NCBI GenBank assembly: GCA_024707145.1
Contig: JANQAI010000011.1
Coordinates: forward strand, 310,001 to 374,000
Direction: 5' to 3'
DNA from: Magnetospirillum sp.
GTDB lineage: Bacteria; Pseudomonadota; Alphaproteobacteria; Rhodospirillales; Magnetospirillaceae
DNA length: 64,000 bases
Shown: one piece after another, positions 1-7,039 of the stretch
Numbering within the stretch: position 1 is the first letter of the stretch
Layout of the letters: each line of letters begins with the position of its first letter
Translations under genes and position numbers: made by a program
Notes under the pieces: generated by a model
Database searches by the model: none
Told to the model about the DNA's origin: nothing
What the model saw: only the letters and a program-made list of their open reading frames with translations

Positions 1-374
1 GGCGCCAGGATGTGCCAGGCGTTCCACCAGCGGCCCAGGTCGAAGACGATGGACACGCCGCCCAGGGTGTAGCCGAAGCACGAGGCCAGCAGGGCGGGGC
101 GCACCAGCGGGTGGTATTCGCCCTTGTTGAGGATGTAGCACACCAGGGCCATGGCATAGCCGCCGCAGGCGAAGGCGGTGCCGATCACCACGTCGTAGGC
201 GATCCAGATGCCCCAGGGGTAGCCGTTGTTCAGGTTGGTGACCGAGCCGAGGCCCAGCACCATCCGCTTGGCGAGCAGGAACGCCGCGATCAGCGCCAGG
301 ATGGCGCAGACCACGGTGGTCTTGGAGACGAGGCTGCCGCCCAGCGCTTCATGTTCGTTGTGGAACTTGCCCAT
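1..374 (-). CDS. hybB: Hydrogenase membrane subunit HybB (NrfD family), 3'-truncated by window edge
   Basis: Reading from an ATG at 374 to the window edge gives about 124 residues with no stop, so the C-terminal part lies outside. The visible part starts MGKFHNEHEALGG, then has a hydrophobic helix (about residues 17-37) and a second membrane region containing NGYPWGIWIAYDVV, which is characteristic of HybB/NrfD-type quinone-reducing integral membrane proteins. It would pass electrons from HybA to the quinone pool. It follows hybA by 6 bases, with AGGAG spaced correctly before the ATG, so the two are co-transcribed. The order hybO-hybA-hybB matches E. coli hydrogenase 2; the catalytic large subunit (hybC) is expected just outside the window. 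Confidence 0.88.
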   Translation of the reverse strand, partial: MGKFHNEHEALGGSLVSKTTVVCAILALIAAFLLAKRMVLGLGSVTNLNNGYPWGIWIAYDVVIGTAFACGGYAMALVCYILNKGEYHPLVRPALLASCFGYTLGGVSIVFDLGRWWNAWHILA

Positions 375-380
375 GGCGGC

Positions 381-1358
381 CTACTCCTCCGGATGCTCGT
401 CTTCGACGTGGGACGCCCGCTTGGCAGCCCACACCAGGCCCGCGAACACCACCGCCGGGGCGATCATGCCGCTGTACAGGGTGTGCTGGATGCCTTCCGA
501 ATCGGACGGGTACGACTTGTCGCGAAGCGCGGGCATGCCCAGCTTCTCGAACGCCACGCCGGACATGAACTGGAACTGGGTGCCGCCCACTTCCTTCTCG
601 CCGTAGACGTGGTCCACGTATTGGGCCGCGGCCCGCTCGTGGGTGTCGCCCGAACCCAGGGTGCGCCGCTCGAAGGTGGTCACCTGGCCGGGCTGGAGCG
701 CGCGGCGCCGCGCGATCTCGTCCTTGATGGCGGTCATCGGGCCGAACACGGTGGCGCCGGTGGGGCAGACCTCGGCGCAGGCCGGGATCTTGCCTTCCGC
801 CTGCCGGTGGCGGCACATCTCGCACTTCTTGATCTTCGGGGTCGGCGTGTCGTACTCGGCCTGGGGCACGCCGAACGGGCAGGACAGCACGCAGTAGCGG
901 CAGCCGATGCAGATGTCCGGGTCATAGCCGACGATGCCGGTCCGGCCGTCCTTGGTCATGGCCGACACCGGGCAGACCGAGACGCAGCTGGGATCGACGC
1001 AGTGCATGCACGACTTCTTGACGAAGGCGAAGCCGTTCTCTTCGCGGTCCTTCACCTCGGCGGTGCCCGACGCGTAGAGCTTGATGACGTTGTACGTCTT
1101 CGGCCCGATGTCGATGGGCGTGTCCCACAGCTTGTCTTCGGTGTTGAAGTCGGCCGGCAGGTTGTTGGCTTCCTTGCAGCCCGCCACGCAGGCCTTGCAG
1201 CCGATGCACAGGGTGGAATCGTAAAGCAGGCCCACCGCGTTGGGCGGCATGGGCTTGTTCTCGCGGGCTTGCGTCGGAGCAGACGCCACCGCCGCTGTCG
1301 CCAGCGCGGCGCCGCTCCCTGCGGCCCCTTTCAGGAAATCTCGGCGCTTCAAAGCCAT
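381..1358 (-). CDS. hybA: Hydrogenase 2 ferredoxin-like subunit HybA
   Basis: A 325-residue iron-sulfur protein. The N-terminus carries a twin-arginine signal (KRRDFLKG, residues 4-11) followed by a hydrophobic Ala-rich stretch ending near AQA/TQA, so it is Tat-exported to the periplasm. Four cysteine clusters of the [4Fe-4S] ferredoxin type are visible: CIGCKACVAGC, CMHCVDPSCVSVC, CIGCRYCVLSC and CEMC...CAEVC. A C-terminal hydrophobic segment (IAPAVVFAGLVWAA) probably anchors it in the membrane. It relays electrons from the NiFe small subunit HybO to HybB. It lies 6 bases after hybO, and both junctions use the same GAGGAGTA(A/G)GCCGCC ribosome-binding context. Confidence 0.93.
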   Translation of the reverse strand: MALKRRDFLKGAAGSGAALATAAVASAPTQARENKPMPPNAVGLLYDSTLCIGCKACVAGCKEANNLPADFNTEDKLWDTPIDIGPKTYNVIKLYASGTAEVKDREENGFAFVKKSCMHCVDPSCVSVCPVSAMTKDGRTGIVGYDPDICIGCRYCVLSCPFGVPQAEYDTPTPKIKKCEMCRHRQAEGKIPACAEVCPTGATVFGPMTAIKDEIARRRALQPGQVTTFERRTLGSGDTHERAAAQYVDHVYGEKEVGGTQFQFMSGVAFEKLGMPALRDKSYPSDSEGIQHTLYSGMIAPAVVFAGLVWAAKRASHVEDEHPEE

Positions 1359-1364
1359 GGCGGC

Positions 1365-2510
1365 TTACTCCTCGTCCGGTCCCTGGGGGCCTTCGCCGCT
1401 CTTGGGCTCGGACTTGCCCAGGTTGCCGGCCAGCTTCATGCCGGCGCCCACGGCCAGGCCGGCGACGCCGGCCACCAGGGCGGCGGCGCCCAGGGAAGCG
1501 CCCTCGCCCTTCTCCTCGACGATGCGCGGGTACGAGATCGGCGGGTTGGTCTTGAGATCGGCCAGGGCATGGATGGGCTTGGCGAAGCCGATGCCCTTCT
1601 CGGTGCAGCCGATGCAGGGATGGCCGGTGCCCACCGGCCATGCGCCGGGGCCGACGTCGTTGAACAGGATGGCGGGACAGTTGGCGTAGGTCTCGGGCCC
1701 CTTGCAGCCCAGCTTGTACAGGCAATAGCCCTTCTTGTGGCCGGGGTCGCCGAATTCCAGCGCGAAGCGGCCGGCGTCGAAATGGGCGCGGCGTTCGCAA
1801 TTGTCGTGGATCAGGCGGCCATAGGCGAACAGCGGACGGTTCTCGTGGTCCAGCGCCGGCAGCTTGCCGAAGGTCAGGAAATGGACCACGGTGGCCAGGA
1901 AGTTGTACGGGTTGGGCGGGCAGCCCGGGATGGTGACCACGTCCTTGCGGCCCAGGGCCTCGCCGACGCCGGTGGCGCCGGTGGGGTTGGGCGGGGTCGA
2001 AGGCATGCCGCCCCACGAGGCGCACGAGCCGATGGCGATGATGGCGGCGGCATCGGCAGCCACTTCCTTGGTCAGCTCCAGCGAGGTCTGGCCGCCGATC
2101 TTGCAATAGATGCCGCCGTCCTTGGTCGGAATGGCGCCTTCCACCACCAGCAGGTACTTGCCCTTGTTGCGCTCCATGGCGGCCTTGCGGGCGGCCTCGG
2201 CCTGGTGGCCGGCGGCGGCGAACAGGGTCTCGTGGTAGTCCAGCGAGATGATCTCGAGGATCAGCTTCTCCAGGGTGGGATGCTCGGCACGCAGCAGCGA
2301 TTCCGAACAGCCGGTGCATTCCTGGTGGTGCAGCCAGATGACCGAGGGACGGTCCTTCTTGGTGATCGCCTCGGCGATCTGGGCGTCAGCGCCCTTGGGC
2401 AGGCCCATGGTCGCCGCCATGGCGGCGCAGAACTTCATGAAATCGCGGCGCGAGACGCCGAAACGGGTCTCGACGTCGGTTTCGATAATGTTGGCGCTGT
2501 CGTCGTACAT
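1365..2510 (-). CDS. hybO: NiFe uptake hydrogenase small subunit HybO
   Basis: A 381-residue small subunit of a membrane-bound H2-oxidising [NiFe] hydrogenase. Residues 20-26 are SRRDFMK, a Tat signal that carries the whole small-large heterodimer across the membrane. The proximal cluster motif ECTGCSESLLR, the IGSCASWGGMPS segment, IPGCPPNP, and the distal/medial cluster cysteines (NCERR, CLYKLGCKGPETYANCP, HPCIGCTEKG) are all present. A C-terminal Gly/Ala-rich hydrophobic segment near residues 338-362 is the usual membrane anchor. It heads the hybOAB operon; a sigma-54 promoter lies about 140 bases upstream. The catalytic partner is not in the window. Confidence 0.93.
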   Translation of the reverse strand: MYDDSANIIETDVETRFGVSRRDFMKFCAAMAATMGLPKGADAQIAEAITKKDRPSVIWLHHQECTGCSESLLRAEHPTLEKLILEIISLDYHETLFAAAGHQAEAARKAAMERNKGKYLLVVEGAIPTKDGGIYCKIGGQTSLELTKEVAADAAAIIAIGSCASWGGMPSTPPNPTGATGVGEALGRKDVVTIPGCPPNPYNFLATVVHFLTFGKLPALDHENRPLFAYGRLIHDNCERRAHFDAGRFALEFGDPGHKKGYCLYKLGCKGPETYANCPAILFNDVGPGAWPVGTGHPCIGCTEKGIGFAKPIHALADLKTNPPISYPRIVEEKGEGASLGAAALVAGVAGLAVGAGMKLAGNLGKSEPKSGEGPQGPDEE

Positions 2511-2651
2511 CGGTCTACCCCACCTCTCCTAGGGCTTGATCTGGCGAACGCCGGGAGGTGGGGAAAAGCGGCGCTCGGCGGCACAGGGGCCACCGCACGC
2601 TTCGTCCTCAAGCCTCCCGATGTTCTTTTTCTCGGTTGCCGGTTTCCCCAC

Positions 2652-2669
2652 CCGCAAGAGCCGTGCCAA
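2652..2669 (-). promoter_or_regulatory. Sigma-54 (RpoN) -24/-12 promoter for hybOAB
   Basis: On the minus strand the sequence reads TTGGCACGGCTCTTGCGG. It has the invariant GG and GC doublets with exactly ten bases between them, and matches the consensus YTGGCACGrNNNTTGC almost completely. The -12 element is about 144 bases before the hybO start, giving a 5' leader of roughly 130 bases. Sigma-54 control with an enhancer-binding protein (HupR/HoxA or NifA type) is known for alphaproteobacterial uptake hydrogenases. I could not find a convincing activator site upstream. The rest of the 319-base gap 2511-2829 shows nothing else I can support. Confidence 0.8.
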
Positions 2670-2829
2670 CTCCATCGGGTAGGCAAAATGGCCAGACGGG
2701 TGGGGGAGAGGGGTGGGATTTCAACGGCTAGACCAATTTCCCTGCATTGCCGTGGGAGGAACGGCTGGACCGTTTTGTGGTCACGATCTTTGTATCTATG
2801 GAAACATTCCTTCCAGTACGGTCGCCCGC

Positions 2830-3255
2830 CTATGGCGTGCCGACGGTTTCGTCGCTGCCTTGCTGTTCCACCGTCAGCAGCGTCAGCTTGCGCCGGCGTC
2901 CCTGACTGGTGGTAAAGACGATGGATTGCCCGGGCGACAGGCCGATCAGCGCGGCGCCCACCGGCGACAGGATCGAGACATGACGGCGCTCGGTGTCCTC
3001 CTCGCCGGGGTAAACCAGAACCACATGGGTGGTAAGCCCGGTGCCATCGTCGCGGAAGCTGACGCGCGAGCCCATGCGGACGAAGTTGCCGGGCAGGGCG
3101 TCGTCGGGAAGGATGCGCGCCCGTTCCAGTTCCCCTTCCAGGAAATCCGCCACTTCGGGCGACTGGCGCCGGCCGACCTCGGACAGCGCCCACAGGCGTT
3201 CGGCGTCGGCGGTGCAAAGCGTGATGGGGGGAAGCGAGGATTCGGGAATGGACAT
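2830..3255 (-). CDS. rnk: Nucleoside diphosphate kinase regulator (Rnk/GreA-GreB C-terminal family)
   Basis: A 141-residue protein starting MSIPESSLPPIT. The start at 3255 is set by AAGGAG eight bases upstream; the frame is open further upstream but without family similarity. The N-terminal part is a short helical hairpin (SEVGRRQSPEVADFLEGEL), followed by a GreA/GreB-type FKBP-like domain (RMGSRVSFRDDGTG, VYPGEEDTERRHVSILSPVGAAL, GQSIVF). Rnk binds RNA polymerase at the secondary channel and affects nucleoside diphosphate kinase levels. The length matches the family (about 136 residues). It is a single gene with a structured leader upstream (see 3331-3388). Confidence 0.85.
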   Translation of the reverse strand: MSIPESSLPPITLCTADAERLWALSEVGRRQSPEVADFLEGELERARILPDDALPGNFVRMGSRVSFRDDGTGLTTHVVLVYPGEEDTERRHVSILSPVGAALIGLSPGQSIVFTTSQGRRRKLTLLTVEQQGSDETVGTP

Positions 3256-3330
3256 GGCTGTCTCCTTCGGCAAAAGGGAGCGGTCGCGCCGGGCAGGGCC
3301 GGGCAACGGCGGAAAGGCTTGGAGGAGGGA

Positions 3331-3388
3331 AGGAAAAGGCCCCGGCTCGGCCGCTCGGTTCGGACCGCTAGGCGGCCGCCACCGGGGC
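3331..3388 (-). terminator. Long hairpin plus U-rich tract in the rnk leader
   Basis: On the minus strand the outer arms GCCCCGG (3382-3388) and CCGGGGC (3339-3345), the inner arms CGGCCGC and GCGGCCG, and an apical CGGT-CCGA-ACCG can pair into one long three-segment hairpin. It is followed at 3331-3338 by CCTTTTCC. This looks like an intrinsic terminator, yet no gene lies on this strand between it and the CBS gene at 4495. It could be an attenuator in the rnk leader or the end of a small RNA. The remainder of 3256-3581 shows no gene; the divergent promoters for rnk and the 3582 gene must lie there. Confidence 0.45.
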
Positions 3389-3581
3389 AAGCGTGCAGTT
3401 TCGCACGCTGCCCGCATGACAAAGAAAACGGCGCAAGAGGCAGAAATCAACCATACCCGATGCAGCCATAAGGCGGGAGGGCGCGTCAACCCATCCAAAG
3501 GGGATGACCCGTCATCGGCCGGAATGCCGCCATAATTGAGCGGTGGAATGGAGCATCGTTGCGATGACGGAGACTTGAAGG

Positions 3582-3950
3582 ATGGTTCGCGTGGTTTCGG
3601 CCGCCGCCCTTGGCTTGGTTCTGGCAGCCCTGGCCATTCCCGCCCAGGCCGGGTGGGGTTATGACGAGGAATGGCGCTGGCGGCACCGCCCGCCCCATTA
3701 TCACCCCTACCCGCGCGAGGTGATCATGGTCTATCCGCCGCCTCCCCCGGTGGTGTATGCCCCCGGCCCGCGGGTGGTGTATGTGGACCCGGGGCCGGTG
3801 CAGGCGGTGCCCACTTCACCGCCCTATACCGACGCGGACGGCCGTTACTGCCGGGAATACCAGACCACCGTGGCTGTCGGTGGCGCCAGCCAGCCGGCCT
3901 ACGGCACCGCGTGCCTGATGCCCGACGGGCAATGGCGGATCGTGAAGTAA
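3582..3950 (+). CDS. Secreted 17-kDa surface-antigen-like protein
   Basis: A 122-residue protein with a clear Sec signal peptide (residues 1-23, ending IPAQA|GW). A Trp/His/Tyr/Pro-rich low-complexity segment follows (about residues 24-78, with WRWRHRPPHYHPYP and repeated PPP/VVY). The C-terminal 40 residues (YCREYQTTVAVGG...AYGTACLMPDGQWRIV) match the outer-membrane surface-antigen domain seen in Rickettsia 17-kDa and RT0821-like proteins. The function is unknown; an envelope location is likely. There is no lipobox cysteine at the cleavage site, so it is probably not a lipoprotein. A hairpin terminator follows at 3962-3985. Confidence 0.75.
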   Translation: MVRVVSAAALGLVLAALAIPAQAGWGYDEEWRWRHRPPHYHPYPREVIMVYPPPPPVVYAPGPRVVYVDPGPVQAVPTSPPYTDADGRYCREYQTTVAVGGASQPAYGTACLMPDGQWRIVK

Positions 3951-3961
3951 GGGGGCAAGGC

Positions 3962-3985
3962 GGCGCCGGAACCCGGTCCGGCGCC
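3962..3985 (+). terminator. Hairpin after the surface-antigen-like gene
   Basis: GGCGCCGGA (3962-3970) and TCCGGCGCC (3977-3985) form a perfect 9-bp stem with a 6-base loop, eleven bases after the stop codon. There is no U-tract, so termination strength is uncertain. Confidence 0.45.
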
Positions 3986-4023
3986 CCGTCGTTGAAACCG
4001 GCAGGCAACCACGGAGAGGAGCC

Positions 4024-4242
4024 ATGCCGGAATCCGACGAACAGAAGTCCATCATCGATCGCGTCATGCGCGAATACAAGTGGGGCGAGCTGAAGACCGG
4101 CACCGGCCGCAAGGTGCGCAGCCGACGCCAAGCCATCGCCATCGCCCTGCGCGAGGCCGGCGCCTCCAACCAGCAGAGCACCGAGGAAAACGCCGAAGCC
4201 CTGCGCCGCACCAAGGCGCGCGAACGGAAGATGCGTCACTGA
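4024..4242 (+). CDS. DUF6496 family small basic protein
   Basis: A 72-residue, highly charged protein (MPESDEQKSIIDRVMREYKWGEL...). It fits the DUF6496 type: a short acidic helix, then KWGELKTGTGRKVRSRRQAIAIALREAG, typical of small proteins abundant in Alphaproteobacteria and soil bacteria. GGAGAGGAGCC precedes the ATG. No enzymatic motif is visible and the role is unknown. It lies 17 bases before the DUF2934 gene, and the two are probably one stress-type operon. Confidence 0.7.
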   Translation: MPESDEQKSIIDRVMREYKWGELKTGTGRKVRSRRQAIAIALREAGASNQQSTEENAEALRRTKARERKMRH

Positions 4243-4259
4243 GCCCGGAGGAGGTCCCC

Positions 4260-4454
4260 ATGCCGGACATGGATTCAGGCCGCATCGAATATGGCGAGAA
4301 GCGCGGGCCCGACCTGCCGCTGGAAACCAACCTGGACCGCATCCGCCGCCGGGCGTTCGAAATCTGGGAGGCCGAGGGCCGTCCCGAAGGACGCCATCGG
4401 GAACATTGGCTGCAGGCGGAACGGGAAATCCTGGGCGACAGCGCCGGTCCATAG
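4260..4454 (+). CDS. DUF2934 domain protein
   Basis: A 64-residue protein (MPDMDSGRIEYGEKRG...). The core RIRRRAFEIWEAEGRPEGRH followed by REHWLQAEREIL is the complete DUF2934 signature (a helical Trp/Glu-rich motif). The start is chosen at 4260 because GGAGGAGG lies eight bases before it; the frame is open upstream only as a shadow of the preceding gene. The function is unknown, and such proteins often sit with stress-response genes. Confidence 0.78.
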   Translation: MPDMDSGRIEYGEKRGPDLPLETNLDRIRRRAFEIWEAEGRPEGRHREHWLQAEREILGDSAGP

Positions 4455-4464
4455 CCGGCGGGCA

Positions 4465-4485
4465 GGCCGGGCATGGCGCCCGGCC
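4465..4485. terminator. Hairpin between convergent genes
   Basis: GGCCGGGC (4465-4472) and GCCCGGCC (4478-4485) form an 8-bp stem with loop ATGGC. It lies between the converging DUF2934 and CBS genes and can serve both directions. No U-tract is seen. Confidence 0.45.
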
Positions 4486-4494
4486 GATCCGTCG

Positions 4495-4929
4495 TCACAC
4501 GGCGCGCGGCTGCCCCGTGGGGTGCGATATCCCCTCCAGCGCTTCCGCCGCGTGCTGTTCGCGGGTGCGCTCGGACAGGTCGCCCAGCGAGAGCACGCCG
4601 ACCAGCCGCTTGTCGTGGTTCAGCACGGCCAAGCGCCTGATCTGCCGCTCGCCCATCAGGCTGGCGGCTTCGCTGGCGTCCTGGTCGTCGAAACAATAGA
4701 CGATGTGTTCGGACATGGCATCGCGCACCTTGGCGGTGTTCGGGTCCTTGCCCTCAGACACGGCGCGCACGGCGATGTCGCGGTCGGTCAGCGAGCCCAC
4801 CAGCCGGTCGTTCTCCCCCACCGGCAGGAACCCCGTGTCCTGCTCGCGCATCAACCCCGCGGCCTCCCGCAGCGTCATCTCCGGGTTGATGATCTTCACG
4901 TCGGTAGTCATGCATTCGCGTACCTGCAT
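4495..4929 (-). CDS. Tandem CBS-domain protein
   Basis: A 144-residue protein made of two CBS domains: residues about 1-60 (VRECMTTDVKIINPEMTLREAAGLM...LVGSLTDRDIAVRAV) and 68-125 (VRDAMSEHIVYCFDDQDASEAASLM...LVGVLSLGDLS). The D-R-D-I and G-D-L ends of each motif are intact. CBS pairs bind adenosine nucleotides and act as energy-state sensors, here without a fused effector domain. AGGAGG precedes the ATG. It is a single gene, transcribed toward the DUF2934 gene. Confidence 0.88.
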   Translation of the reverse strand: MQVRECMTTDVKIINPEMTLREAAGLMREQDTGFLPVGENDRLVGSLTDRDIAVRAVSEGKDPNTAKVRDAMSEHIVYCFDDQDASEAASLMGERQIRRLAVLNHDKRLVGVLSLGDLSERTREQHAAEALEGISHPTGQPRAV

Positions 4930-5092
4930 CTCAGCCTCCTTCTGCTTGGCCCTCTGTTGCCGATGGAACGGCTATGGCCATGCTTTGAACATCGTGCGGT
5001 GACGGCGAACGCAAGGCTCGCCGCTTGACGACCCCATGGCGTATGCCTTCGGAGAGAGGAACGAATGCCGTTCCGCCCCGGCGGGGCGGCGT

Positions 5093-5806
5093 TCATTCCG
5101 CCTCGATCAGGTAACCGACATGGCGAACGGTGATGATGAGCGGCTTGGCCGGGGGCGGGGAATGAAGCTTGCGGCGCAACGACGCGACGTGCTGGTCGAG
5201 GGCGCGCTCCTCGGGCGTCCACGTCCGCCCCAGGGCCCGCAGGGACAGGATGTCACGGGTCAGCGGCACGCCGCGGTGGTCAAGCAGGGCCGACAGCACC
5301 TTGGCTTCCGTCCAAGACAGGATGACGGTGGCGCCGTGGGGTAGTTGGACCTGGCGTGACAGGAAATTGAAGACGTAGCCTCCGGTCGAGACGGTTTCCG
5401 CCGCCGGTTTGGGGGGGCTGTCCTCGGCCCGGGGAGGCGGCTGAATGCGGCGCAGGACCGAATGGATCCGTGCCAGCAACTCGCGGGCGAAGAATGGCTT
5501 CGACAGATAGTCGTCCGCCCCCATTTCCAGGCCGATGGTCCGGTCGATGGGATCGGCGCGCGAACTCAGCAGAATCAATCCGGGGCGGGACGGCATGGCC
5601 AGGATCCAGCGGGCGAGATCCAGTCCCGGAATGTCACCGAAATTGGTTCCCAGCACCACCAGGCAAGGATTGCGCCGGCAGACTTCCTTTTTTGCTTCGA
5701 CGCCGCTGTCGACGAAAATCGTCTCAAAGGCTCCGCCGGTGAGGTGCTCCGCCAAAGCATGCACTGTTTCACGGTCATTATCAGCGATAACGATCGTATG
5801 ACGCAT
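5093..5806 (-). CDS. OmpR-type response regulator with degenerate receiver (phosphoacceptor Asp replaced by Gly)
   Basis: A 237-residue protein: receiver domain at 1-120, Pro-rich linker (QPPPRAEDSPPKPAA), winged-helix DNA-binding domain at 143-235 ending in TVRHVGYLIEAE. The receiver keeps the acidic N-terminal pocket (IADND), the conserved Lys103 (YLSKPF) and the Gly-Ala-Asp-Asp-Tyr turn, but the phosphorylation position reads VVLGTN, so residue 53 is Gly where Asp is expected. It therefore cannot be phosphorylated in the usual way and probably acts constitutively or by another signal. GGGGGAGG lies before the start. No partner kinase is adjacent. Confidence 0.85.
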   Translation of the reverse strand: MRHTIVIADNDRETVHALAEHLTGGAFETIFVDSGVEAKKEVCRRNPCLVVLGTNFGDIPGLDLARWILAMPSRPGLILLSSRADPIDRTIGLEMGADDYLSKPFFARELLARIHSVLRRIQPPPRAEDSPPKPAAETVSTGGYVFNFLSRQVQLPHGATVILSWTEAKVLSALLDHRGVPLTRDILSLRALGRTWTPEERALDQHVASLRRKLHSPPPAKPLIITVRHVGYLIEAE

Positions 5807-6354
5807 TCACGCCTCCCCCTTTCCACTCCTCGTAATCAAACACTGTGTATGGGCACGCAGTAACGTCGCTCCGGTTTGTATGGACGATGTAATGCATTCT
5901 TGAGGAGGTGATATGTGTGTGTCAACAAAACCATAAATTGCTGCGATGCATATATATTAACGCAATGCTTTTACGGCGTTGCGGGATGTTCAGCGGGTTG
6001 TGCGTAACGGCAAATCTAGAAAATCTTACGCGGCTCTTACATGGGTTTCACAAGGCATTGATCGGCGCCTACCGATCATAGTCTTTCGGTTTATCATCGA
6101 GCCTATATGTGGGGGGTGTGGGCGCGAATTGCATATGGCGTTTGGTATAATGTTGCTGCGCCTATTCAAACTTCTGACAAAAGGAAAGTTGAAGGGCTCA
6201 CGGGCTTGAATTCTAATGGCGGTAGGAATTGTGCGAGTATTTGCCGGATGATGGTTGTGTGATCTGTTCGCTCGCCATGTCTTCGCCAATGTATACTCGT
6301 ATGGTTCCGGAATTGACTTGGCTCGCACAAGCATCCGATCGATGGTTCGCCGCT
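5807..6354. other. AT-rich, gene-poor region upstream of the che operon
   Basis: About 550 bases, markedly richer in A/T than the surroundings (for example the run around 5945-5965 with TATATATTAA). Short open frames exist on both strands (such as 5979-6209 plus), but they lack family resemblance and GC-biased codon use. The stretch likely holds the divergent promoters of the regulator at 5806 and the che operon. I could not assign a -35/-10 pair with confidence. Confidence 0.4.
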
Positions 6355-6662
6355 ATGCCGTCACCGACAACCGACCCGTCGCCTTTGGCCGTCGCCCTTG
6401 CCCCCGTGAACGACATCCGCTCTTGCGTGCAGCTTCGCCGGCAGATGGCCGATGGGGTGGCCGGCGCGGGCGGGGTGATCGTCGATGCCGCCGCATTCCA
6501 ATCCGGCGACGTCACCTGCATCCAGATCCTGCTCGCGGCGGCACGGTCGGCGGAGAAGCAGGGGGGGCGGTGGAGGTCGTCCATGCCGGCCCGGCCTTCA
6601 TGGCCTTGTTGAGCCGCTGCGGCGTCGATGCCCAGGCATGCGGCCTCCATTTCCGACATTAG
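6355..6662 (+). CDS. STAS-domain protein of the che operon (single frameshift)
   Basis: Two overlapping frames join into about 102 residues. The N-part MPSPTTDPSPLAVALAPVND...GAGGVIVDAAAFQSGDVTCIQILLAAARSAEKQGG ends in a run of seven G (6561-6567). Adding one G continues as AVEVVHAGPAFMALLSRCGV...LHFRH and stops 11 bases before cheY. The pattern VDAAAFQSGDVTCIQILLAAARSA matches the STAS fold (anti-anti-sigma-like, beta strand then helix after a D-S/T-like loop); the usual phosphorylatable Ser/Thr position reads GDVT. STAS proteins in che clusters may act as protein-interaction or phospho-switch modules. The start is uncertain: no good ribosome site is seen. Confidence 0.6.
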
Positions 6663-6673
6663 CGAGGGCTTCC

Positions 6674-7039
6674 ATGAGCAAGACGGTATTGTGCGTCGAC
6701 GATTCCGCCAGCATGCGCCAGATGGTCCGGCTGACGTTGACCGGCTGCGGCTATTCGGTGGTCGAGGCGGTGGACGGGCGCGACGCGCTCGCCAAGGCTC
6801 GCGAGGTCAGCGCCGACCTGGTCATCACCGATCTGAACATGCCCAACATGGACGGCCTGTCCTTCATCCGGGAATTGCGCGGCATCGGCGATTACAAGGG
6901 CGTGCCCATCGTCTTCCTTACCACCGAATCCGACGAGGACAAGAAGGGTGCGGCCAAAAGCGCCGGCGCCACCGCATGGATCACCAAGCCGTTCCAGCCC
7001 GAGCGGCTGCTGGCGATCGCCAAGAAAGTGCTGGGATAA
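6674..7039 (+). CDS. cheY: Chemotaxis response regulator CheY
   Basis: A 121-residue single-domain receiver. Asp9/Asp10 (CVDDSASMRQM), phosphoacceptor Asp53 (VITDLNMPNMDG), Thr in FLTTES and Lys in ITKPF are all present. It diffuses from CheA to its target. The stop codon TAA overlaps the cheA start (TAATG), implying translational coupling. Confidence 0.93.
   Translation: MSKTVLCVDDSASMRQMVRLTLTGCGYSVVEAVDGRDALAKAREVSADLVITDLNMPNMDGLSFIRELRGIGDYKGVPIVFLTTESDEDKKGAAKSAGATAWITKPFQPERLLAIAKKVLG

Noticed and set aside
12..2915. Very long open frame (967 residues) on the plus strand opposite the hyb operon
   Set aside because: It is antisense to three well-supported hydrogenase genes and has low-complexity composition (His/Gly/Ala/Arg), as expected from the GC-rich opposite strand. 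Similar shadows lie opposite the T1SS, GT and tamB genes.
5979..6209. Possible 76-residue gene in the AT-rich gap
   Set aside because: No ribosome site, no family resemblance, and composition unlike the neighbouring genes; the opposite-strand frame is equally long.
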